From positions 1-24,973 of the IMG/VR virus record IMGVR_UViG_3300009474_000012: a stretch of 24,973 nt of DNA. The stretch is one strand, 5' to 3'. Below the pieces are notes generated by a model. It searched no databases. It saw only the letters and a list, made by a program, of their open reading frames with translations, and was not told where the DNA came from. Origin of the DNA: a virus. The first letter of the stretch is position 1, and every line of letters begins with the position of its first letter. Both the position numbers and the translations under genes were made by a program. Shown one piece after another: positions 1 through 8,600 of the stretch.

Positions 1-463
1 TTTTATATTTTTTTAACTTGTGTTCAGGTAGGTTTATTCTATATAAATATCTATTGTAATCATTCATTAATTCATCAAAAATATTTCCAGTAAATTTATG
101 ACTAGATTCCAAATCGTAACATGCATCTTTGTAAAAGTTATTTAGTTGTACAGCTCTATTATATACATCCATACTGTCTTGTGCTGTAGCTTTACCACCA
201 TATTGATATTTACTTACATCATCTTTTTTTGACATCCATCCGGCTTTGCCGCCAAATGTATATTTTCCGCCACCACATTTCATACAAGTGTTTACAGTTC
301 CACCTGACTTATGCATCTTGCCTCCGCATTTCATACAAGCAGAGCCACCATACTTATACGTTTCTCCACCATTTGCCATTTTGCTTGGTGACATATCACA
401 TCCACATTTTGCACAGGTTTTACCACCAGCTTTCATTTGGCAACCGCCTTTACATTTGTTCAT
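1..463 (-). CDS. Cys-rich CxxC / GG-repeat protein, 3' end beyond window
   Basis: Reading leftwards from an ATG at 463-461 gives 154 codons without a stop up to base 1, so the gene is cut by the window edge. Residues 1-75 carry repeated knuckles: C4-x3-C8, C17-AK-C20 (then C22), C43-MK-C46 and C60-MK-C63, the last two in the near-repeats ACMKCGGK and TCMKCGGG. Between them lie GG units (AGGK, NGGE, YGGS, SGGT, FGGK, YGGK). From about residue 95 the composition changes to an ordinary acidic/aromatic helical protein (DSMDVYNRAVQLNNFYKDAC). CxxC pairs suggest zinc binding, but this is inference. The GG units resemble those in the protein encoded just upstream, whose stop lies 21 bases before this start, so it probably belongs to the same virion cargo set. 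I do not recognise a family. Confidence 0.75.
   Translation of the reverse strand, partial: MNKCKGGCQMKAGGKTCAKCGCDMSPSKMANGGETYKYGGSACMKCGGKMHKSGGTVNTCMKCGGGKYTFGGKAGWMSKKDDVSKYQYGGKATAQDSMDVYNRAVQLNNFYKDACYDLESSHKFTGNIFDELMNDYNRYLYRINLPEHKLKKYK
194..463 (-). repeat. Coding repeats: CxxC knuckles alternating with GG units
   Basis: Within the partial left-edge gene, the segment encoding about residues 1-90 is built from degenerate short repeats. The clearest pair encodes ACMKCGGKM and TCMKCGGGK (around 325-340 and 265-286). The GG units recur every 7-20 residues. This is visible at the protein level; at the DNA level the repeats are imperfect, so they are not recent exact duplications. Confidence 0.55.
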
Positions 464-484
464 GACTTTATATTTTTAATGTTA

Positions 485-3400
485 TTAATTTCTTCTACCA
501 CCTGACGAATAAGGCTCACCACGAAGATAAGCTTTTTCTGCGTTATCTAACATCTTCTCTTTGATTTTATTAAACTCTGGCAGCCCACTTGCTGCATCTA
601 AGGCCTTATAATATTTTTTTGGAAATACAAGTGTACCTGGTCTAAGATGTAGCTTTACACCACCCTCTTCGTGAGTAGGAGCATCTGCAGGAATTTCTTT
701 AAGCAAGTTACCATTTTGGTCGTAAATGCGTTCGCTACGTTCTACTTCTACAGGTACCAAATCGGATTCACCGCCTTTAGACATTTGTTGATTGTACATC
801 ATCGGTGCAATGCTTTTATAGTTTTCACCAAAGTAACTTGCATCCTGTGGAGATTCAAATCTCATAGCTTCTTTGTTATATGGATTAGCATATCTATTAA
901 AAAATAGGTTACCATCTTGTCCTTCTTGTATTATCGGAAACATTACATTGCCATCGCTAGTAGTGTAATGAGTTCCTGTTGCTCCTGCTGGCACATCTAC
1001 CTTTTCATCGTAAAACATTTCGTCGCCAGTAAATGTGTATGTTTTGGGATATAGTGACGTCATACGTTTTGCAGCAGTATTTCCAAACTCTGCATCAGTT
1101 GCTATTCTTGCTTTCATCATTCCAGTCATAGCAGCTGTATAATCATCAGATACTGGATTGTAATCAGAAAACATATTTGTTGGTGCCTTAGGCAAGTTTG
1201 CCTCTAAACCATCTTGTCCTTTTTTCCAACCAGCAGCATTCTTAGCAAAGTTAGCCATTTTGACTACAGATGGAGAATACTCTTCTTTGTTAGCCATTAC
1301 TTTACTTGCTGCTTCTTGTACGCCCATGTCATGGTTTTGGGCCCAAGCTGTAAACTTGCCACGGTTTTCTGGTTTGATGTAAATGCCGGAACGTGCTTGT
1401 AAGTATGAGTTAGTTTCGCCTCCATATCTTTTTTGCGGTGTTTCTTGATTTAAAATATTTCCTCCAATAGTTGCAGCAGCGGCGCCAGTGCCTATTGCTC
1501 CAGGAATAACAGCAGGAGCTTCATTAAATATTTTTGATAAAGCAGAAAATTTCCATGGCGGTGTAAAAGATAAAAGTCTACCTGGTTCAATAAAAGCATG
1601 TTTAAATAATTTTAAAGGTGTTACTTTGTCGTATGTGTCTTTAAGTATACCTTTTTCAATCATTTTTCTTCTTGTTTCTCTTAAATGTGGATATGCTTCA
1701 TTATTCCATCTTCTTCCTCCAGATTGACTAAAGTATTTATAATCTCTTTCAACTTGTGGTCCTAAAACCTTCTTTGTAAACCATTCCCATCCTTTATCAT
1801 AAATATTTTTAGGCCTTATTAATTCTACTAGTTCTCTATCTATTGGCATTTGTCCACCTCTTTGTGTAGCGTGACCAAGTTCGTGATCTAATGTAAATAA
1901 ATCATCTGCATACCCTCTTCCAAGAGTAATTGAACCTGGTTGAAAATCTGGATTTGTAAATGGATTAGGTGGCCTATTTTTTAAATTAATAGTATTTGGT
2001 AAGTTAAAGGAAGTTTGTGTTGGTGTTGGTGTAGGATATGATGGATTATGATAAGCCCAATGAGCATTACCTAATGGAAATGTATCATTAAACCAATTTT
2101 TTACATCTGCTAGAGGATTATTTTCTATGTTTTCAACAAAATATTTAGGTTTATTATGAACAACAGATGCTTTTGCTTCGGCAATTCTTGTTTCTATTAA
2201 ATCATCTATTTCAGATGAAGTTAATTTTGGATTTTCTTTTTTAAATTGATTTGCTAATCTTCTTCTTCCTTCAGGAGTATTTATTCCTTCTTCGATTATT
2301 TTTAAACCTTTTTCTTCAATAAATTTTGAAACTTCTTTTGGATTTATTTTATTTCCAAAGTCGTCTATGTATTCATCGTTTATATTATTTAGCCCAATAT
2401 TTTTATTAGAAATAGGTCTAACTTTTGTATCTACTTGATGCATTGCTTTTTGAGCATCAATGGTTTGATCTGCAAACTTAAATCCTAAATTTTCATCTAT
2501 ACCGCTAACAACAGGATTTACTTCATTTTTAAAAAATGACACAGGATTGTCTATTGCTCTTTCAAGCATATTCATTTTAGGAGCATACTTTATTGCATTT
2601 GTAGTAGTTTTACCTATACCAGTTACTGCTGACAAAGGTTTAGTAAACATAGCAGGACCAGGAGTAAGAATATCTAATCCCATTGCTAAGTATGGATTTT
2701 TTTCTCTATCTACTCCAAGATAATCTGATAAGAACTGTTGTTGAGGAACCAAGTCAGACATTCCTTCAGCATTTAATGCCATTCTTGTAGGATTTGGCAA
2801 TGCTTTATTAAAATCATATTCTTTACCTTGTATTGCATTAACTCCTTCTGCAGTTAAAGCAAATGGAGTGTTAAATAACTCTATTGCTGGTTGAACTAAA
2901 TATTGTCCTAATGCTTTATCTACAGCACCTACGCCTTGCATAAATAAACTATTTCCAGAACCTCCAACACCTTCAGGTAATTTTTGTGTAATTTTAGTTA
3001 AATCGCCTGTATATGTTGATGGCAATGTTTGACTATGTCCAGAACCATATGTTTCTACAACTTGTGATTTTTGTGGTTCATTATAACCTGTTCCCCAACT
3101 ATAAGTAGGAGCTTGTGTGCCTGATTGTGCTTGCATGTATGGGTTAATCTTACCACCACTTTGCATTTCTTTCTGCTTGATTTTCTTCTCTTGTTCAAGC
3201 ATCTGCTTTGTTGGTTTGTTGCCAGAACCTTTGTTTGCTCTGATATTATCCCATAATCCACGTTGTGAGTACGAACCATCGGCACGTTTAATCATAGTGC
3301 CATTTCTAGCTGTATTTATAAATGGATTTTGCATGTCATTTTCGGCTAATTTTAACATTATATTAGATGTTCTAGTTTTTAAATCAGCTTTTTCTTCTGG

Positions 3401-4528
3401 TGTCATATCTTCATATTTTTGATTGCCAATTAAAGGTTTTCTTAAATTATCAGTTTTAAGGTTTCTGTAAAAATCATCTTTAAATATATAATCTATATGT
3501 TCATCTTCTATAATGTCACCATATTTCCATGGTTTTTTAAATGTGCCTTCTGGAACATTTTCTAACATATGCTCAACTTGTCTTTTTCCTGCCATTACTT
3601 CTTTTGGCAATGAATAGTACGAATCGTCTGTTTTAATGTTTTTGCTTATTAACTCATTTGCATAAGGAGTTAAATTATTGTCTTGTTGGTAATAAGGTAA
3701 AGTTCCGTTTTCTATTTTTGCTTCACCCATATAAATATATGGATTAGTATAATCATTGTATGGTGTTTGAGTGCTATGCTCACTTTCATGAACTATAATA
3801 CTTTCCATAGCATCTTTATAAATAGGATCAAAAAGTATTGGGTTTATTCCTATCCTACTAGCTCCTACATTAGCTACATTACTTGTTACAGAGCCTTTAA
3901 ATGGACCTTCTCTTTGGTATTCAGGTAGATTGTAATCAACACTAACTGTATGTAATCCACCTAATTTTTTGTCTATTATTTTATTTATTATATCTCTGTC
4001 ATATTTTATTTGTGTAGTTGGCTCTGCAAATTGTGTAGATGTATAACCAAGTTTTCTTTGTTCTAATAATTTATTTGCACCTGTTTTTGCATCATATTTT
4101 ACATTATTAAGTTTATTAGATTCTATTACTTCGTTTTTTAATCGTTTTAAATATTCTGGATTGTTAAGCCTATTGGCCATATATGTTTGTGCATTTGTTT
4201 TTGCTTTGTTAAAATAATCAATATTTTCTTGCAGATATGGATCATTTGGATATACAGGGTCTACAGGTTCTATTTTATATGGATTTACTTTTGTTATACC
4301 TCCTGATTCCATAATTGGTGTTTCATATACCATTTTACCAGGAAACTGATACTCTTTATTAGGGTACATCATTTGTCCATATCCAGTTTCATCTTGCCCG
4401 TACACAGGATAGTTTACTCCTTGCATAGTTATGCTTCCATCAGGAGTAGGTACAATAGTATCTTGTCCCGGATAATCCCATTGTCCTCTTTTGCTAACAA
4501 TGGCTTTCTTGTTTAGATATGGATTCAT
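485..4528 (-). CDS. Giant cargo/structural protein with two zincin-like modules
   Basis: 1347 residues, ATG start, five bases after the upstream gene. Visible layout: N-terminal low-complexity part with NPYLNKK and SGGITKVNPY; a first HExxH (HESEH, H247-H251) followed by E310 in PKEVMAGKR; a joint near 410-480 with SGGKINPYMQAQSG; a long helical middle; a second HExxH (HELGH, H882-H886) followed by E944 in NNEAYPHLR; a Gly/Ala-rich helix (PGAIGTGAAAATIGG) that may insert into membrane; YGGETNSYLQARSG; a basic helical motif at about 1050-1107 (KPENRGKFTAWAQ then ANKEEYSPSVVKMANF); and a C-terminal part with HEEGGVKLHLRPGTLVF near 1286. The HExxH plus downstream Glu pattern is that of gluzincin metallopeptidases. 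Its place after the muzzle and another cargo-like gene suggests an ejected or virion-packaged protein, perhaps acting on the host envelope or on virion proteins. Function is inferred, not shown. Confidence 0.75.
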   Translation of the reverse strand: MNPYLNKKAIVSKRGQWDYPGQDTIVPTPDGSITMQGVNYPVYGQDETGYGQMMYPNKEYQFPGKMVYETPIMESGGITKVNPYKIEPVDPVYPNDPYLQENIDYFNKAKTNAQTYMANRLNNPEYLKRLKNEVIESNKLNNVKYDAKTGANKLLEQRKLGYTSTQFAEPTTQIKYDRDIINKIIDKKLGGLHTVSVDYNLPEYQREGPFKGSVTSNVANVGASRIGINPILFDPIYKDAMESIIVHESEHSTQTPYNDYTNPYIYMGEAKIENGTLPYYQQDNNLTPYANELISKNIKTDDSYYSLPKEVMAGKRQVEHMLENVPEGTFKKPWKYGDIIEDEHIDYIFKDDFYRNLKTDNLRKPLIGNQKYEDMTPEEKADLKTRTSNIMLKLAENDMQNPFINTARNGTMIKRADGSYSQRGLWDNIRANKGSGNKPTKQMLEQEKKIKQKEMQSGGKINPYMQAQSGTQAPTYSWGTGYNEPQKSQVVETYGSGHSQTLPSTYTGDLTKITQKLPEGVGGSGNSLFMQGVGAVDKALGQYLVQPAIELFNTPFALTAEGVNAIQGKEYDFNKALPNPTRMALNAEGMSDLVPQQQFLSDYLGVDREKNPYLAMGLDILTPGPAMFTKPLSAVTGIGKTTTNAIKYAPKMNMLERAIDNPVSFFKNEVNPVVSGIDENLGFKFADQTIDAQKAMHQVDTKVRPISNKNIGLNNINDEYIDDFGNKINPKEVSKFIEEKGLKIIEEGINTPEGRRRLANQFKKENPKLTSSEIDDLIETRIAEAKASVVHNKPKYFVENIENNPLADVKNWFNDTFPLGNAHWAYHNPSYPTPTPTQTSFNLPNTINLKNRPPNPFTNPDFQPGSITLGRGYADDLFTLDHELGHATQRGGQMPIDRELVELIRPKNIYDKGWEWFTKKVLGPQVERDYKYFSQSGGRRWNNEAYPHLRETRRKMIEKGILKDTYDKVTPLKLFKHAFIEPGRLLSFTPPWKFSALSKIFNEAPAVIPGAIGTGAAAATIGGNILNQETPQKRYGGETNSYLQARSGIYIKPENRGKFTAWAQNHDMGVQEAASKVMANKEEYSPSVVKMANFAKNAAGWKKGQDGLEANLPKAPTNMFSDYNPVSDDYTAAMTGMMKARIATDAEFGNTAAKRMTSLYPKTYTFTGDEMFYDEKVDVPAGATGTHYTTSDGNVMFPIIQEGQDGNLFFNRYANPYNKEAMRFESPQDASYFGENYKSIAPMMYNQQMSKGGESDLVPVEVERSERIYDQNGNLLKEIPADAPTHEEGGVKLHLRPGTLVFPKKYYKALDAASGLPEFNKIKEKMLDNAEKAYLRGEPYSSGGRRN
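1697..1885 (-). other. Second zincin-like active-site module (HELGH ... E)
   Basis: Codons for H882-E-L-G-H886 lie at 1885-1871. The candidate third zinc ligand E944 (context NNEAYPHLR) is at 1699-1697, 58 residues after H886. The helix preceding the motif (DDLFTLDHELGHATQ) has the usual hydrophobic-x-x-HExxH-x-x-x pattern of zincin active-site helices. All predicted catalytic residues are present, so activity is plausible. Confidence 0.7.
3599..3790 (-). other. First zincin-like active-site module (HESEH ... E)
   Basis: Codons for H247-E-S-E-H251 lie at 3790-3776. The candidate third ligand E310 (context SLPKEVMAGKR) is at 3601-3599, 59 residues after H251. The active-site helix reads ESIIVHESEHSTQTP. 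The spacing and the E-[AV]-x-x-x-x-[LK]?-R context match the second module of the same protein, pointing to an old internal duplication or acquisition of two related domains. Confidence 0.65.
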
Positions 4529-4533
4529 TATTT

Positions 4534-5643
4534 TTATTTTAAATATGGATTTACTTGCGTGCCATTTCTAGCATAACCAGTATAGTCAGGCTTCATATTT
4601 TCTCTTGCATCATCAATACTTTGCATAGTATCTGTTGCAAGTTTTTTATTTTCGTAACGATCTTTTTGTTTAGCGTACTTAATAGCGTTTTTGATTAAAT
4701 CAACCGTACCGCCTATTGCCATTCCTGCAGGCCCAAAGCTAGAACCTATTTGGGTAAAAGTAGAATCGCCAAACATTGTTCCAAATGCATTTGGTTTTGA
4801 CATTCCTACACGTTGGTCGTACGTAGATGCATTAGTACCAATAAGCTTAGTTGCAGCACCAATACCAGCACCTAGTAAAGATGTTCCTGCTGTTCCTGTA
4901 AATGCTTTTTTTGTATCGAATCCCATTTTACCCCAGTCACCAAGCACATCGCTTTTTAGTCCATTGTCAACTACATTTTCTGCAGCAGGCACTCCTTCTA
5001 CGGATGGCTTATTAAACATATTTGTCATCCAGTTACCACCACCTGCCTGTTCTGCTGTTGAATTCGGCATTATTTCTGGAGTAGTTGCAATAGGTGGTGT
5101 TACTTGTGTTTGAGTTGGAATAGATGTATTTGTCATTGCTGACAATGGCTTATTCAATAACTGATTTCGAATAGCCAAATAAGGATTACCATATTTAGAA
5201 CTATCCTCCTTTGCCAAATCATATGCATTTAAAGTGTTGCCCTTATATGGACTTCCTATTAAAGGCATTCCACTTGCAGGCTGAGCAGTACTAGGATAAA
5301 ATTGATTTCCAACTGTAAACCCTAGACCTTTATCGGTCATTTCATATTTTAGCTTGTCTTGTGGGTTGTACTGATTAGTTGATGTTACATCTCCTTGAGC
5401 AATAGATACTTTTTGCTCGTTAGTCATTGATGCAGTTTCAGGACTTTGTATAGACCCTTGCTGTACAAAGTTTGTTCTTTGGTTATATGTTGGAGATTGT
5501 TGTGCGGCATTTAAAAATGGATTGCCACCAAACTGCTGTAACATTCCAAATTGTTGATTGTACTGCTCTTGTGTTGCAGGAACAAACTGTCCATTGTTAT
5601 CAAAATATCCAGTCTGTCCGTTGAGTGTTGTAAATGGAGGCAT
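4534..5643 (-). CDS. Probable virion cargo/ejection protein
   Basis: 369 residues, ATG start two bases after the muzzle gene. The first 190 or so residues are low in complexity and rich in Q, N, P, T and G (TQEQYNQQFGMLQQFGGNPF). Two Gly/Ala-rich helices follow at about 250-268 (SLLGAGIGAATKLIG) and 300-325 (GPAGMAIGGTVDLIKNAIKY), then a charged helix and the ending YARNGTQVNPYLK. Gly-rich amphipathic helices in a small protein placed after the tail-nozzle gene recall internal/ejection proteins of podoviruses such as T7 gp14, but this is an analogy of position and composition, not recognised homology. The NPYLK ending is echoed by MNPYLNKK at the start of the next gene. Confidence 0.6.
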   Translation of the reverse strand: MPPFTTLNGQTGYFDNNGQFVPATQEQYNQQFGMLQQFGGNPFLNAAQQSPTYNQRTNFVQQGSIQSPETASMTNEQKVSIAQGDVTSTNQYNPQDKLKYEMTDKGLGFTVGNQFYPSTAQPASGMPLIGSPYKGNTLNAYDLAKEDSSKYGNPYLAIRNQLLNKPLSAMTNTSIPTQTQVTPPIATTPEIMPNSTAEQAGGGNWMTNMFNKPSVEGVPAAENVVDNGLKSDVLGDWGKMGFDTKKAFTGTAGTSLLGAGIGAATKLIGTNASTYDQRVGMSKPNAFGTMFGDSTFTQIGSSFGPAGMAIGGTVDLIKNAIKYAKQKDRYENKKLATDTMQSIDDARENMKPDYTGYARNGTQVNPYLK

Positions 5644-5645
5644 AG

Positions 5646-8600
5646 TTATGCAAATGAAAGGTTAAAATAAGTCATTAGTTCTCGTACCCAAAGTTCTTTG
5701 TCGCCATCGTATTCTAGTTCTACAATAAGATATCGGCCGCGCATGGGTGTTTTGTCAAATCCAAAGTCATCGTAAATATTTAGTTCTGGTTCCTTAACAT
5801 TATCTGCTCTTCGTATAGGTAGTCTCCATTCGTTTTCTCTATATGTTGGAGCGTACCAAAACTCTGTAGTTGGTTGGAAAGGCCTTTGCTCTGCTAGCTG
5901 ATGTTGCGTTTCAAACTTAATAGCACTAAATACTCTGTTGTTACTTGTAATAACAATGTTGTCATAATGCTTAGTAATTTCTGCTCCTTCGGCAACAGAT
6001 ACTTTTATTTTCCAAATATCTTGAATGTTATAGAAGTTATCGTACTTATCTTTAACATCATGTAGCCAGGCTTTATTGTCAACAAAGCTATAAAGGTCTT
6101 CCTCTACCTGTGCGTACATATTTGGCTTGTAGCCATGTGTACCCAAGAACGTGTCCATTTCTTCTGAGAAAGCAATAGTCTTTGTTTCTTCGCCAAGTTT
6201 TAATGTCCAAATAACTTCCTTGTATTTTCTATTATACACTCCGTGTATACCTAATCCGCAAGTATGAGCGTTTGGCAATACTTCAAGAGCATCGCTATAT
6301 CCAGTAGAACCAATAGCAACTATTCTTCTAAACCAAGATTGTACACCTTTTTCTACATCGAGCATTTGAACTTCACCACCAGCAACTCTAAGCACTGCAC
6401 GTTTATTCCAATCAATGCAGTATAATGCCTGATTAGCTTTGATTACGCCAAATCTATGTTGAGTACCATATCCTCTTTTTATAACTTGTCTGTATTCTGT
6501 AAGTCCAGTAGATTGCCCTAATATTGCCGTACTACCTGATGTGCTTTGCTGTGTGACACGTTCATTGATTGGGTGTAGGTTTATTGCTCTATTTTGGAAA
6601 GAATACAAGTAATCGAACATTACAGCTAATGCTTGTATTTCTCCTGCTTCGTAGTCAAAGTCTTTTGCATCTGCAGGAATAAACTGTCTGTAACCATCGC
6701 GAACTGCACCAAAGATATGTTTAAGGCTTGGTCTTATTCTTGTTGGAAATCTATTGTCACTTAATGGTTGCAACAAATCAATACCTACTCCTGCTCGTGG
6801 GCCCAAGTATTCAGACATTCCTTTATTGTAAAAGAAACTTTCTGGACTATCATATATCCAGGCAAAGTCAATACCAGGGTTAAGAGGATTAGTTTTTGGA
6901 TAGAAATAGTTTCTTCCAAGTTCGTATCTGTAGTTTGGATTGTACTTATTTTCTGTAACAACACTTACCCAATGGCCATAACCTTTTTGAAATGAATCTA
7001 ATGCTTCTTCTGCATTTGTATTTTGTACAGGCGTAGCAGTCCCTATTACATTTGATAGTATATCATAAAATTCTTGTGATATATTTTCATTGCTAGCGTT
7101 TTGAAGTTTTAAATATGTTCTTGAAACAATACAATCACCTCGATAATATGTATGTTGAGCTGATGCTAAGAAATCTGTTATATTTTGAAACTTACTTATT
7201 GGATAAAACTCTGTATTCTTGAAATCATAAAAATCTGTATAGGTTAATGTGTTTGGATTTGCTATGTAAGTATTAACTATTGATCTATTCCAAGCATCTA
7301 TATAATGATTGTATTGTGTTTCAAACGGTGCATTGTATGCTGGAGCATTTGTTATGGCAACATAATCAGGAGTAGCAATAGGTAAACTTATTTCATAAAA
7401 TGCAGAAGACGAATTAACTTCTCCTTTGTAATAATACAGTCCATCTTGACTTGCTATTTTTCCTTCATCAAAACGAGATACAAATCTTGTATTAGGAACA
7501 GCAGTCCATCCAACTATATTTAAACAGTTAGAACTAAATCCTTCTGGTGTTACAATATTTAATCCATTTTGATTATATCCAACAAATGTTTGAATTACTC
7601 CTCTATCTGGAATGTCTACATTGTTATAAAGCGGTTCAAATCTTATAAATGCTGGAGTTGTTGGACCAATATCCGTAGAAGATGTTTTCCAGTTACCTAT
7701 TGCAGACCTATCGTTTATTACAAATGGATTTAATGATGTTGATTCTCTTCTCCAATGATCAAAATATCTTGTTGTTGCAAGTAGTTCTACATAAGAATTG
7801 TCTGGCACATTTTCTCTACCAATATAATAATCTGTTGAAAATATTGCTAAACTATTTTTATCTACAAAATCATTTCTTTGATTAAATTCATAAGGTTTAG
7901 CGTAGTTAAAAGTTTTAAATGAACTTGCATTATTTAAGAATAATTCTTGATACATACAATATGTAGCAGGTTCAAATAATGGTATTATTCTTTCTGTGTT
8001 CCAATTTTCTTCTGTAACATTAAAACTTACAGGACTTGGGCCTTGAAAATATAAAGATATGTTATCCTTATATGGCCTTGGATTCATTTTACCATTATAG
8101 CAACGCAGACTTAATCCTTGAAATAAAAGATTAGGCTTACGATCTGCTCTAGTAACATATATGCCTTCAAGATTTTCTTGTAACCACAAAGACGTATTGT
8201 AAATAGTAGCAGCACCAGATGTATTTACATTAATACCTTTTATAAAAGTATTTGTGCCATCGTATGCCGGCGCATTAAAGTATCTTCTAAATCTAAATAT
8301 ACCTTGATTGTTACTATTGGCCATCGTATTAAGGTAGTTGTCATAACCTGTTACCGGATATGGTAATCCAGTAAAACCACCTTTAAATACAGGTACAATA
8401 GCAAAGCAATAAGTTTCTCCAGAAAAGTAACCTACTTTTTCTTCTGTTTCATTTCCATCTGTAGAATATGGATTATTATTTTGGTCTGTTCGTATTTCAT
8501 CGGCAGGACCATTGTTAGTATAGCTTTCTGACAAAGTAAGCGCACACATAAACTTACGCAAATCTGGATGATCTAGTACAGGCCCTCTAGTATTTGCAAG

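Noticed and set aside
229-479. Two overlapping plus-strand ORFs of 77-78 codons, one Pro-rich
   Set aside because: They lie opposite the CxxC/GG-repeat frame. Their Pro, His and Phe runs are simply the complement of the Gly, Met and Lys codons, and they oppose the direction of every other gene.
464-484. Promoter or terminator in the gap before the left-edge gene
   Set aside because: The gap is only 21 AT-rich bases without a hairpin or a recognisable promoter.
660-675. A third metal-binding motif, HEEGG, near the C-terminus of the zincin protein
   Set aside because: It lacks the second His of HExxH and sits in a predicted strand/turn region, so it does not fit a zinc protease site.
3117-3422. 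Plus-strand ORF of 101 codons within the zincin gene
   Set aside because: Antisense shadow of a well-supported 1347-residue gene; hydrophobic Cys/Ser/Leu composition typical of reverse complements, with no domain seen.
4691-5113. Plus-strand ORF of 140 codons
   Set aside because: Antisense to the cargo-candidate gene. Its Pro/Val/Ala pattern is the complement of Gly/Asn/Thr codons, and it lies in the wrong orientation for the operon.
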